A stretch of DNA of 64,000 bases, from positions 248,001 to 312,000 of the forward strand of contig JADJCG010000001.1 of assembly GCA_016703335.1 (NCBI GenBank), read 5' to 3'. This DNA comes from Caulobacteraceae bacterium (lineage in GTDB: Bacteria > Pseudomonadota > Alphaproteobacteria > Caulobacterales > Aquidulcibacteraceae). The stretch's first letter is position 1; the number at the start of each line of letters is the position of its first letter. Positions 17,985 to 25,890 of the stretch are shown one piece after another. A program made the position numbers and the translations under genes. The notes under the pieces are model-generated. The model was not told the origin of the DNA. It made no database searches and saw only the letters and a list, made by a program, of their open reading frames with translations.

Positions 17985-18622
17985 AGACCGACGATCTCAT
18001 CAACGCGCTCTCGCGCGGAGTCGAACCGGCCGAGCGTCCGCGCTGGCGGATGAACCTCGCGATCACGTTAGTGGTCGGGTTGATCGTGGCCGTGGCTTTG
18101 GTGGCGATCGGTTTGGGCGTACGGCCCGATATCGGCACGGCGCGCATGCCGGTGATGATGAAAGCGATGTTCTCGGCGCTGGCGGCGGCAGTGATTTTGC
18201 CCGTGGCTGTACAGCTGATGAAGCCGGGCCGTCCGCTTGGCTGGCGGCTGTTCGCGATTGCGCTGTTCGTCGGTGTTTGCGCGATTGCCACGGCGACGGC
18301 GCTGATGGGCGAAATGCCGGAGCAACGCTGGCAGGCGTGGATGGGCGGCGAAGGCCGCGCGCCATGGTGCGTGGTGTTGATCCCGATCTTGGCTGTGCCG
18401 GCGGCGGCATTGCTGACCTGGTTCATGCGCGCCTTCACGCCGACGCGGATTACGCTGACAGGAGCTGCGATTGGCGCGTTGTCAGGCGGCGTATCGGCGA
18501 TGGCCTACGCGATGTATTGCCCGACGGATTCCGTGGCGTTCGTGACGACGTGGTACACGCTGGCGATTGCCGTGTGCGCGGCGCTGGGGGCGTTCGTGGG
18601 ATCGAAGTTCCTGCGCTGGTAG
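17981..18622 (+). CDS. nrsF: Anti-sigma factor NrsF (DUF1109)
   Basis: A 213-residue inner-membrane protein with six hydrophobic segments after a 27-residue cytosolic N-terminus (MKTDDLINALSRGVEPAERP), matching the DUF1109/NrsF family that holds SigF inactive at the membrane. Two cysteines lie in periplasm-facing or membrane regions (near residues 131 and 179), as in the Caulobacter protein where conserved cysteines sense metal. The GTG start overlaps the sigma stop (GTGA), so translation is coupled. Confidence 0.88.
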   Translation: MKTDDLINALSRGVEPAERPRWRMNLAITLVVGLIVAVALVAIGLGVRPDIGTARMPVMMKAMFSALAAAVILPVAVQLMKPGRPLGWRLFAIALFVGVCAIATATALMGEMPEQRWQAWMGGEGRAPWCVVLIPILAVPAAALLTWFMRAFTPTRITLTGAAIGALSGGVSAMAYAMYCPTDSVAFVTTWYTLAIAVCAALGAFVGSKFLRW

Positions 18623-18638
18623 ATTTGAGGAGAGCTTC

Positions 18639-18858
18639 GTGCAGTTCTTCGGCAAACGCTTGGGCTGGGGGATGAAGGTCTGCCAGGGCTGCGGGGTCGT
18701 TCTGTTGGCCCTCGTCCCGCTGGGGAATCTTGATCAACGGACCTTGGCTGTTCTTCCCGTTCGGCGCCCTTTGCGTATTTGTCGTTATGCCGACGTTGAA
18801 CATTCTCGACGGGCAAAACAAGAACCGCGGCGGGAAAGGAATTCTGTGGGAGGATTGA
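18639..18858 (+). CDS. Small membrane protein in the sigF operon (one-base frameshift)
   Basis: GTG at 18639 follows GAGGAGA at 18627-18633. The frame opens MQFFGKRLGWGMKVCQGCG and enters a hydrophobic helix. In the GGGG at 18720-18725 one G too many breaks it; with three G it continues GILINGPWLFFPFGALCVF and ends NRGGKGILWED at the stop 18856-18858, giving 72 residues with two membrane helices and a C-x2-C pair. It lies directly behind nrsF. Function unknown; the cysteines are suggestive of metal or redox chemistry. Confidence 0.6.
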
Positions 18859-18887
18859 TCTGCCAGACCACAGAAACGCACCTTCCT

Positions 18888-18915
18888 GTAACCAACCCCA
18901 CCCCTGACACGTCTC
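18888..18915 (+). promoter_or_regulatory. Second SigF-type promoter, for the DoxX-YHS operon
   Basis: GTAACC (18888-18893), 16-base spacer, CGTCTC (18910-18915), ending 21 bases before the DoxX start. It has the same -35 hexamer, the same spacer length and nearly the same distance to the start codon as the promoter before sigF, which makes the DoxX-YHS pair a likely SigF target. Confidence 0.75.
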
Positions 18916-18936
18916 TCCCAGCAAGGAGGGCCGGTC

Positions 18937-19458
18937 ATGTTGGCTCAGGTTAAACGTTACGCGCCCGCCGCGATTTCAGTGTTCGCCGCCGCAGTGTTCC
19001 TGGATTCGCTGCGCTACAAATTCACCGATCACCCGAAGACGCAGGAGATTTTCGGCCGCCTGGATGGCTGGGCCGGGTCGTTGGGTCTGCCTGGTCTATT
19101 CGGCCATACCGGCCTCTTCAGCCAGTACGTGATCGGGTCCGCAGAACTCGCCGCCTCGACATTACTGCTTGTCGGTCTCCTCCCCCGCCTGACGCGCCTC
19201 AACGCTTTGGGCGCCGCGATCGGGCTTGCAGTGATGACGGGTGCGGTGAGCTTCCATCTGTTCACGCCGCTCGGCATCGATCCGAACAATGACGGCGGCG
19301 GCTTGTTTGCTGCGGCTGTCACGATCTGGATTTCGTCCATCGTGCTGCTGACCATCCGCCGCAATGAGATCGCTGCGCTGTTATCGGATATCGGCCGCGC
19401 GTTCGTTCCCACCCCGAAGCCCGCTGCGTCGCAAGTGCGCGCCGCCGCTCACGCCTAA
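18937..19458 (+). CDS. DoxX-like membrane protein
   Basis: A 173-residue protein with four hydrophobic helices (about residues 10-25, 62-85, 92-112 and 122-142), the DoxX-like layout. AAGGAGGG at 18923-18930 gives a strong ribosome-binding site for ATG 18937. In Caulobacter a DoxX gene is also part of the SigF locus, so metal or oxidative stress is the likely context; the biochemical function is unsettled. Confidence 0.75.
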   Translation: MLAQVKRYAPAAISVFAAAVFLDSLRYKFTDHPKTQEIFGRLDGWAGSLGLPGLFGHTGLFSQYVIGSAELAASTLLLVGLLPRLTRLNALGAAIGLAVMTGAVSFHLFTPLGIDPNNDGGGLFAAAVTIWISSIVLLTIRRNEIAALLSDIGRAFVPTPKPAASQVRAAAHA

Positions 19459-19468
19459 GGACAATCAC

Positions 19469-19927
19469 ATGCGTTCGATCATCATCGCCGCCGCTCTCGC
19501 TTTTGGCACACTCACGCTCGCTGCCGCGCCGGCTTATGCGGATCAAGCGCCGGTTTATACGGGCGTGCTCTCACGCGTTGCTGTCGGTGGCTATGACCCG
19601 GTGGCGTATTTCACTGACGGGCGCCCGGTGCGTGGAAATGCGCAATTTCGGATCAATCACCAAGGCTACGAATATCGCTTCGCGTCTGCCGAGCACCTGG
19701 CGACGTTCCGCGCCAATCCCTCTCGCTACGTGCCGCAGTACGGCGGCTACTGCGCGTGGGCGGTGAGCCAAGGCTACACAGCCGCAGGCAATCCGAACAA
19801 TTGGCGGATCGTCGATGGCAAGCTTTACCTGAACTACAATTCCGAAATCCAAACGCGCTGGGAGCAAGACATCCCAGGACACATCAGTCACGCCAATAGC
19901 AATTGGCCGAGCGTGCTCACTCGATAA
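19469..19927 (+). CDS. Secreted YHS domain protein
   Basis: A 152-residue periplasmic protein: cleavable signal peptide ending in PAYA (about residue 24), then a YHS-type domain with YDPVAYFTDG, the aromatic YEYRFASAEHLATF and a cysteine in QYGGYCAWAVSQG. YHS domains are linked to metal binding. It starts 10 bases after the DoxX gene and probably shares its SigF-type promoter. Confidence 0.85.
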   Translation: MRSIIIAAALAFGTLTLAAAPAYADQAPVYTGVLSRVAVGGYDPVAYFTDGRPVRGNAQFRINHQGYEYRFASAEHLATFRANPSRYVPQYGGYCAWAVSQGYTAAGNPNNWRIVDGKLYLNYNSEIQTRWEQDIPGHISHANSNWPSVLTR

Positions 19928-19946
19928 CAGCGTGCGTCGCGCCGCG

Positions 19947-20026
19947 CTTCGACAGGCTCAGCGTGACGCGATGTTTGGCAGCAAGGAATGGTTGGCGTCA
20001 CCCTGAGCTTGTCGAAGGGCGACGCC
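19947..20026. repeat. REP-like inverted repeat, copy 2
   Basis: CTTCGACAGGCTCAGCGTGA (from 19947) faces CACCCTGAGCTTGTCGAAG (19999-20017) as an imperfect inverted repeat with the same core as the pair at 8639-8723. It again lies between two convergent genes (the YHS gene and the serine hydrolase). Confidence 0.8.
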
Positions 20027-20033
20027 AGCTCCG

Positions 20034-21437
20034 TCACACCACCGCCTGCGCCGCTCCGATCAGCGCCGAACCAACCGGCGCGCGCAGATCACCTGCGCGG
20101 CCATCGTTCGCCGCAGCCGCTGCAACAATCCCGCGCGACTGATCGAACATCACTTCGGCGTACCAGAGCGTGTTCGAACCATTGTGCCAGAGCGCGTTGC
20201 CTTGGCGTGAGAAGCCCATCGCGTACGGCCCGCCGAACGGCGGCGTGTGCAGCGTTTGCCAGCTTTCGCGATTGAGGAAGCCTTCGCGCATGGCGCAATG
20301 CGCCATCAGATATTTCTGCACGTCTTCGAAGTTGGCGTGTACGCGCCCTGCCGGGCCAAGCGCGACTGGGTTGTCGCTGTCGCCATTGTTCGGCGCTTGC
20401 GGCTCCATCACACCAGCGGCGTTCGGCATATGGCCGAGCGGCTGATCGTAGGCGCCGGCCGTGCCTGGAGGGCCGTGACCAGCGCTCGACATGCCGAGAG
20501 GATTGAACACGTGCTCTTGGATGAGCCGCTCCCACGGCGCGCCCATCTTGGTTTCGAGCATCGCGCCGACAATGACGTAGCCGGTGTTCGAATATTCGAA
20601 CGTCGTTTCCTTCGGTCCGCTCGGCTCTTGGTGAAGGCCAAGGCTGGCATAGCGGATGCGCTCGGCGCGCGCGTCGTCGCTGATGCGGGAGAAGCCCAGG
20701 AGGTCGGACATCTCGATATTGCCCTGAAGACCGCTGCGGTGGCTGCAGAGATGGCGGAAGGTCACGTCGCGATATTCGGCGCGCATGTCTGGGATGGCGC
20801 CGCCGAGGACGCCGCCAACGGTGTCAGTCCAGGAGATGCGCCCTGCTTCGGCAAGACGCGCGACAAGCGTGGCAGTCATCGACTTGGTGATGGAGCCGAG
20901 GTGCCATTTGTCGGAGGTTGTTACGTGCTGCTCGTGACCGATGGCGCGGAAGCCAGTAGCGAAGGCGATGCTGCGGCCACCGCTTTTGGTTGCGGCTGCC
21001 GCCATCGCCGGCGTGTTGATGCCTGCGCGGAGCGCTTCGAGGCGTGCCTGCGTTAGCGCTTCAGTCGTGCCGGCAGTTGCTTCGCCGCGCTGAAATACGA
21101 GCGGCAGCGTGCCGCCTTGGGTGAACTGGCCTTCGATGCGGCCATTGCGGAGTTCGCCAGTGAAGCTGCCGCGAATGGCGGGAATATCGAGCGTGATGCG
21201 CCCGCCCGCGATCGTCGTCGTGCCGACGGGGATGGCGGAGTTGCCTTGGTCGACGCTGTAGAGCGTCGAGGTCGGGCCTTCGGCGACAACGAGGCGCAAG
21301 CGCAGGGTTTGCGAGCCCATGTTCAGCGCGCCGTTCCATTCGCCCATGAAGTCTGAGGCGCTTTGCGCGTAGGCGTTGCCGGCCATCAGGCCTGCCGCTG
21401 CGGCGCCCATCAGCAAGGGGCGGCGGGTGATCATCAT
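20034..21437 (-). CDS. Serine hydrolase (beta-lactamase/class C esterase family), exported
   Basis: A 467-residue protein with signal peptide carrying twin arginine (MMITRRPLLMGAAAAGLMAG) and AYA cleavage site. An N-terminal beta-rich domain (residues 28-120) precedes a beta-lactamase-fold domain with the nucleophile S-x-x-K in SITKS (about residue 197) and the tyrosine motif YSNTGY. It probably hydrolyses an ester or peptide in the periplasm; the substrate is unknown. GGAGAG precedes the start. Confidence 0.85.
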   Translation of the reverse strand: MMITRRPLLMGAAAAGLMAGNAYAQSASDFMGEWNGALNMGSQTLRLRLVVAEGPTSTLYSVDQGNSAIPVGTTTIAGGRITLDIPAIRGSFTGELRNGRIEGQFTQGGTLPLVFQRGEATAGTTEALTQARLEALRAGINTPAMAAAATKSGGRSIAFATGFRAIGHEQHVTTSDKWHLGSITKSMTATLVARLAEAGRISWTDTVGGVLGGAIPDMRAEYRDVTFRHLCSHRSGLQGNIEMSDLLGFSRISDDARAERIRYASLGLHQEPSGPKETTFEYSNTGYVIVGAMLETKMGAPWERLIQEHVFNPLGMSSAGHGPPGTAGAYDQPLGHMPNAAGVMEPQAPNNGDSDNPVALGPAGRVHANFEDVQKYLMAHCAMREGFLNRESWQTLHTPPFGGPYAMGFSRQGNALWHNGSNTLWYAEVMFDQSRGIVAAAAANDGRAGDLRAPVGSALIGAAQAVV

Positions 21438-21616
21438 GAGTATGCTCTCCGAGTGAAACGTGTCGGGCTGGGGATGCCGCCCCGGTGAAATTTGGATGCG
21501 CCTCCAAGAGGCCAGCTATCCCGATAGTCGCATTGACGAGACATTTCTTACGGGCTTTATGTGCGACCGCGAATTAGGCGTGGGTCACACGCCGCTAATC
21601 TCCAAGGATTTCAACG

Positions 21617-22381
21617 ATGAAGGTCCTCGTCCCGGTCAAGCGGGTGCTCGATTACAATCTCAAAGTCCGGGTGAAGCCGGACGGATCGGGTGTCGATCTC
21701 TCGAACCTCAAAATGTCGATCAATCCGTTCTGCGAAATCGCGATCGAAGAAGCGGTGCGCATGAAGGAAGGCGGCGGCGGGCACGCGAAGGATAGCGCGA
21801 CGGAAGTCGTCGCCGTCTCGATCGGCCCGGACCAAGCACAAGAGACGCTGCGCAACGCGCTCGCCATCGGCGCTGACCGCGGGATTTTGGTGAAAGCCGA
21901 CGGCGAAGTTGAGCCGCTGGCCGTCGCGAAAATTCTGAAAGCTGTGATCGAAGCTGAGAAGCCGGATCTGGTGATCCTCGGTAAGCAAGCCATCGACGAC
22001 GACAACAACGCCACCGCGCAAATGCTGGCCGCCCTACTCAATTGGCCACAAGCGACGTTCGCGTCGAAGATCGTGCTCGCCGGTTCGAAGGCGACCGTGA
22101 CGCGCGAAGTCGACGGCGGTTTGCAAACGCTGGACGTCGATCTGCCGGCGATTATCTCGACCGACCTGCGCTTGAACGAGCCACGCTACGCGTCGCTGCC
22201 GAACATCATGAAGGCAAAGAAAAAGCCGATCGATGCGAAGACGCCAGCTGACTACGGCGTCGATATCACGCCGCGCCTGAAGGTCACGAAGACGGCCGAA
22301 CCGGGCAAGCGCCAAGCAGGCATCAAAGTGAAGACGACGGCTGAACTCGTCGGCAAACTCAAAGAAGCGGGAGTGATCTAA
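21617..22381 (+). CDS. etfB: Electron transfer flavoprotein beta subunit
   Basis: EtfB with EtfA carries electrons from acyl-CoA and other dehydrogenases to ETF-ubiquinone oxidoreductase. The 254-residue sequence begins MKVLVPVKRVLDYNLKVRVK and has NPFCEIAIEEAVR, the AMP-binding region DLVILGKQAIDDD and the conserved TADLR-like segment STDLRLNEPRYASLPNIMKAKKK. The AAGGA before the start is good. It is followed by etfA after one base. Confidence 0.95.
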   Translation: MKVLVPVKRVLDYNLKVRVKPDGSGVDLSNLKMSINPFCEIAIEEAVRMKEGGGGHAKDSATEVVAVSIGPDQAQETLRNALAIGADRGILVKADGEVEPLAVAKILKAVIEAEKPDLVILGKQAIDDDNNATAQMLAALLNWPQATFASKIVLAGSKATVTREVDGGLQTLDVDLPAIISTDLRLNEPRYASLPNIMKAKKKPIDAKTPADYGVDITPRLKVTKTAEPGKRQAGIKVKTTAELVGKLKEAGVI

Positions 22382-22382
22382 G

Positions 22383-23327
22383 ATGGCCGTTCTCGTTATT
22401 GCTGAGCACGACAATGCGTCCGTGAAGGACGCCACGAACAAAGTCGTCACCGCCGCGAAGGCGATGGGCGGCGATGTGGACGTGCTGGTCGCTGGTTCGA
22501 ACGCTGGCGGCGCTGCTGCCGCCGCCGCGAAAATCGATGGCGTCCGCAAAGTGCTGCACGCCGATGGCGCGACGTTGGCCAAGCAAATGGCTGAGCCGCT
22601 GGAAGCCCTGATCGTGCCGCTCGCGGCGAACTATGACGCGATCCTCTTCCCCGCCTCCACCACCGGCAAGAACGCCGCGCCGCGCGTGGCCGCGAAGCTG
22701 GACGTGATGCAAGTCTCTGGCGTTATCGGCGTTGAAGGCCCGGACACGTTCGTGCGCCCGATCTATGCGGGCAACGCGATCATCACGGTGCAGGACTCGC
22801 AGCCGAAGAAGGTGCTCGTTGTGCAGCCGACGGCGTTCAAGGCCGCAGGTAATGGCGGCAGCGCTTCGGTTGAAATGACTGCCGCGCCAGCTGGTCCGTT
22901 CAAATCCGCGTTCGTCAGCGAAGAGATGGCGAAGTCGGATCGTCCGGAACTGACGGCTGCGAAGCGCATCGTTTCGGGCGGCCGCGCGCTTGGTTCGAGC
23001 GAAGAGTTCCACAAAGTGCTTGAGCCACTGGCCGACAAGCTCGGCGCAGCTGTCGGCGCCTCGCGCGCGGCGGTGGACGCCGGATACGCGCCGAACGACT
23101 ACCAAGTCGGCCAAACTGGCAAAGTCGTCGCGCCGGAGCTCTACGTCGCCATCGGCATTTCGGGCGCCATCCAGCATTTGGCCGGCATGAAGGACTCGAA
23201 AGTCATCGTCGCCATCAACAAGGATGAAGACGCACCGATCTTCCAAGTCGCCGATTACGGCTTGGTTGCGGACTATAAAACTGCGGTCCCAGAGCTGATG
23301 GAAGAGCTGACCAAGGCAGGCGTCTAA
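22383..23327 (+). CDS. etfA: Electron transfer flavoprotein alpha subunit
   Basis: A 314-residue EtfA. The C-terminal FAD-binding domain is clear: RIVSGGRALGSSEEF, LGAAVGASRAAVDAGY, QVGQTGKVVAPELYVAIGISGAIQH and INKDEDAPIFQVADYG. It forms the heterodimer with EtfB and is co-transcribed with it. The downstream hydroxyacyl-CoA dehydrogenase fits a fatty-acid or butyrate oxidation operon. Confidence 0.95.
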   Translation: MAVLVIAEHDNASVKDATNKVVTAAKAMGGDVDVLVAGSNAGGAAAAAAKIDGVRKVLHADGATLAKQMAEPLEALIVPLAANYDAILFPASTTGKNAAPRVAAKLDVMQVSGVIGVEGPDTFVRPIYAGNAIITVQDSQPKKVLVVQPTAFKAAGNGGSASVEMTAAPAGPFKSAFVSEEMAKSDRPELTAAKRIVSGGRALGSSEEFHKVLEPLADKLGAAVGASRAAVDAGYAPNDYQVGQTGKVVAPELYVAIGISGAIQHLAGMKDSKVIVAINKDEDAPIFQVADYGLVADYKTAVPELMEELTKAGV

Positions 23328-23399
23328 TATGGAACGCGGGCGTCCTCGCCCGCGACTTCTTCCGCCGGAGTTCGCGGGCGGGGATGCCCGCGCTCCATA
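23328..23399. repeat. GC-rich inverted repeat after etfA
   Basis: Arms 23328-23355 and 23372-23399 are 28-base inverted copies differing at three positions, all of which still allow G-U pairing in RNA. The core GCGGGCGTCCTCGCCCGC is REP-like. A related hairpin lies at 24404-24432. It separates etfA from the dehydrogenase gene and may attenuate or stabilise the transcript. Confidence 0.75.
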
Positions 23400-23471
23400 C
23401 GCCACTTGCGCTCGCGCGCGTGCCATGCTGCACTGCAACAACAATTGCAATTCAGCGGCGCGTAAGCGCCT

Positions 23472-24362
23472 ATGACGGTCAAGATGAGCAAGATTTCCAC
23501 GGTCGGCGTCGTAGGCGCCGGGCAAATGGGTAATGGCATCGCGCACGTGTGCGCGCTGGGCGGCTATGATGTGCTGATCAACGATGCGGATCCTTCCCGC
23601 ATCGATACCGCGATCCAGACCATCACCAAAAACCTGACGCGCCAAGTCCAACGCGGCATCATCAAGCAAGCTGACATGGATGGCGCCCTGAAGCGCACCA
23701 AAGGCGCCGCTAAAATGAGCGATCTCGCGGCGTGCGACATCGTCATCGAGTCGATCGTCGAGCAGGACGAAGCTAAGCGCAAAGTGTTCAGCGATCTGAA
23801 AGCGGTGCTACGCCCGGACGCGATCCTTGCCTCCAACACGTCCTCGATCTCGATCACACGCCTCGCAGCGGCGACAGATCGCTCTGATAAATTCATCGGG
23901 CTTCACTTCATGAACCCGGCGCCGGTAATGGAGGTTGTCGAAATCATTCGCGGCCTCGGCACCAGCCAAGAAACGTACGACACTTCGGTCGCGTTCATTC
24001 AAAGCCTCGGCAAGAACATCGCCAACGCCGAGGACTTCCCGGCCTTCATCGTGAACCGCGTTCTGATCCCGATGATCAACGAAGCGGTCTATACGCTGTA
24101 CGAAGGCGTCGGCTCGGTTGAAGCGATCGACAAGGCGATGCGCATGGGCGCGCACCATCCGATGGGCCCGCTTGAGCTTGCCGACTTTATCGGGCTCGAT
24201 ACCTGCCTCGCCATTATGCAAGTGCTGTACGAAGGCCTTGCGGACTCGAAGTATCGCCCGTGCCCGCTGCTCGTGAAATATGTTGAAGCCGGCTGGCTTG
24301 GCCGCAAAACCCAACGCGGATTCTACGACTACCGGACCGATCCCCCAACGCCGACGCGCTAA
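23472..24362 (+). CDS. 3-hydroxybutyryl-CoA (3-hydroxyacyl-CoA) dehydrogenase
   Basis: NAD-dependent oxidation of L-3-hydroxyacyl-CoA. The 296-residue single-function enzyme has the Rossmann motif GAGQMGNGIAHVCA near the start, the catalytic histidine in LHFMNPAPVMEVVEI and glutamate within the same segment, and ends with a C-terminal dimerisation domain (GPLELADFIGLDTCLAIM, KTQRGFYDY). ATG 23472 is used here, but ATG 23484 is equally possible. It follows etfBA. Confidence 0.92.
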   Translation: MTVKMSKISTVGVVGAGQMGNGIAHVCALGGYDVLINDADPSRIDTAIQTITKNLTRQVQRGIIKQADMDGALKRTKGAAKMSDLAACDIVIESIVEQDEAKRKVFSDLKAVLRPDAILASNTSSISITRLAAATDRSDKFIGLHFMNPAPVMEVVEIIRGLGTSQETYDTSVAFIQSLGKNIANAEDFPAFIVNRVLIPMINEAVYTLYEGVGSVEAIDKAMRMGAHHPMGPLELADFIGLDTCLAIMQVLYEGLADSKYRPCPLLVKYVEAGWLGRKTQRGFYDYRTDPPTPTR

Positions 24363-24403
24363 AGCCGTCGGTGTTTTGATTCCAACTTGATGAAAAGGTG
24401 CGC

Positions 24404-24432
24404 GGGAGCGCGGGCGTTCTGCCTGCGCTCCC
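24404..24432. terminator. Hairpin between convergent genes, related to the 23.3 kb repeat
   Basis: GGGAGCGCGGGC (24404-24415) and GCCTGCGCTCCC (24421-24432) pair with one G-U. It shares the GAGCGCGGGC core with the repeat at 23328-23399 and lies between the dehydrogenase gene and a convergent small gene, consistent with a bidirectional terminator. Confidence 0.5.
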
Positions 24433-24445
24433 GACGCGATGCGCC

Positions 24446-24556
24446 TCACAGCACGATATTGGCCATCAAGACCGCGCCTTGAGCCACGTACGCCACAACG
24501 GCGATCGTGAAGGCGCTGCCGATTGCGAGCTCGAGCAGCGAAATAGCAGTGCGCAT
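24446..24556 (-). CDS. Very small membrane protein (36 residues)
   Basis: ATG at 24554-24556 preceded by AAGGAAG on the minus strand opens a 36-residue product that is almost one hydrophobic helix from LLELAIGSAF to the C-terminus. The good ribosome-binding site and hydrophobic composition support a real small protein; the function is unknown. An upstream in-frame extension to 24655 lacks such support. Confidence 0.5.
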   Translation of the reverse strand: MRTAISLLELAIGSAFTIAVVAYVAQGAVLMANIVL

Positions 24557-24713
24557 GAAACTTCCTTGGGTTGCGCGAACAGGTGCGTTCGCAGCGCGGG
24601 AGATAGGCACAGTTCGCGACGCGAAAATGGCCCGCGCATTAAATGCTTGTGACATTCACCATGAGCGGCGCCGGGCTTGCATTCTTGCCACGTGACTAAG
24701 GGGACACTGGCAA

Positions 24714-25178
24714 ATGAACATCGGCGCGGTTGGTGTTAATCCACTGCTTTCTTTGATGTCTCGCACACAAAATTCAGGTGCGAGCGCTGGTGTCTTTGCG
24801 ACAACCAACACAAATGCCGCGGCAAATTCTGCCGGGCCGTTGTCGATTTTGCCTAGCAGCGCCGCAGCGCCGCTGTCGTTCGAGAGCATTCTCTCACTGC
24901 AAAGTCTCGACGACGAAGAGCCCGCGCAGCTCACCGAGATGAGCGCGACGGAAAAATTTCTGAAGGAAGCGCAGAAGACTCCGATGGAGCGGATGCGCGA
25001 GCAAGTGCTGGCATCCCTTGGCCTCTCGGAAGATGCGCTATCGCAGATGTCGCCGGATGAGCGGCGCGCCGCTGAAGATAAGATCCGCGAAATGATCGAA
25101 GAGAAGATCCGTCAGGGCATGAATGGCGGCGACAAATCTCCGGGCTCCAACGCGGAAATGATGGAGCAAGTCGCCTAG
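24714..25178 (+). CDS. Hypothetical protein, Ser/Ala-rich N-terminus with charged helical C-terminus
   Basis: A 154-residue soluble protein. Residues 1-55 are Ser/Asn/Ala-rich and probably disordered; residues 70-135 are charged and helical (EKFLKEAQKTPMERMREQ, SPDERRAAEDKIREMIEEKI). It starts at ATG 24714 with GGGGAC upstream. The stop overlaps the convergent DUF938 gene by four bases. No family recognised. Confidence 0.65.
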   Translation: MNIGAVGVNPLLSLMSRTQNSGASAGVFATTNTNAAANSAGPLSILPSSAAAPLSFESILSLQSLDDEEPAQLTEMSATEKFLKEAQKTPMERMREQVLASLGLSEDALSQMSPDERRAAEDKIREMIEEKIRQGMNGGDKSPGSNAEMMEQVA

Positions 25179-25792
25179 CGCTCGAACACGAGCGAGAGGT
25201 TGTTCGCCGGCATTTCGATGATTTCGCGCAAGCGTAAGCCGTTGACGTTGGCGGCCGCCTCCACCTCTTCCAGATCGCGCACGCCGTAGCTCTCGTCGCG
25301 CTCTTTGAGCCACGCATCGAAGGCTTCGTTTGAAGGCGCGGTGTGTTCGCCGCCGCGCTTGTAGGCCCCATAGGTGAAGAGCACGCCGGGGCCGCGCGTT
25401 GCTTTCGAGAGCAAAATGCCGGCGCCGCGCATCAGTCCCAAGGTCGCCTCCCACGGCGAGATGTGGATCATGTTGATCGCGATCATCGCGTCGTAGCCGG
25501 TCGCGAACGGACGCTCCCAGCCTTCCTCCTCCACATTGAGATCGAGCGGGGCCGCAATGTTCTCAGCGCCGTCGTGTTCGATCCATGCGCTGACGCTGGC
25601 GCGCGCGTTCTGGTCGGGATCGCTTGGCTGCCATTCGACGCGGCTCAAATTCTTGGCGAAGTGGATCGCGTGCTCGCCGGAACCCGAGGCGATCTCCAGC
25701 ACGTGCGAGCCTGGTGCGATCACACGTCTCAACACAGCGAGGATCGGGTCACGGTTGCGGCTGGTCGGGATCGAATGTTGGCGAGCGTCCAT
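25175..25792 (-). CDS. DUF938 family SAM-dependent methyltransferase-like protein
   Basis: A 205-residue Rossmann-fold protein with the SAM-binding motif VLEIASGSGEHAIHFA (about residue 31) and the DUF938-specific segments EWQPSDPD and INMIHISPWEATLGLM. Family members are probable methyltransferases with unknown substrate. Confidence 0.87.
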   Translation of the reverse strand: MDARQHSIPTSRNRDPILAVLRRVIAPGSHVLEIASGSGEHAIHFAKNLSRVEWQPSDPDQNARASVSAWIEHDGAENIAAPLDLNVEEEGWERPFATGYDAMIAINMIHISPWEATLGLMRGAGILLSKATRGPGVLFTYGAYKRGGEHTAPSNEAFDAWLKERDESYGVRDLEEVEAAANVNGLRLREIIEMPANNLSLVFER

Positions 25793-25890
25793 GAACGCTT
25801 TGAAACACTTTTGCGCGCCCGAGGAAAACCTTTTGGGGAAATGGTTCGCGTGACGGGTTCAGCCTCAGTGACGCCGCGTTGTTCGCGCGT

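Noticed and set aside
21577..21593. GGCGTG-GGTCA-CACGCC dyad before etfB as an operator
   Set aside because: The dyad is real but short and GC-only, and lies within a likely promoter spacer; chance is plausible in this composition.
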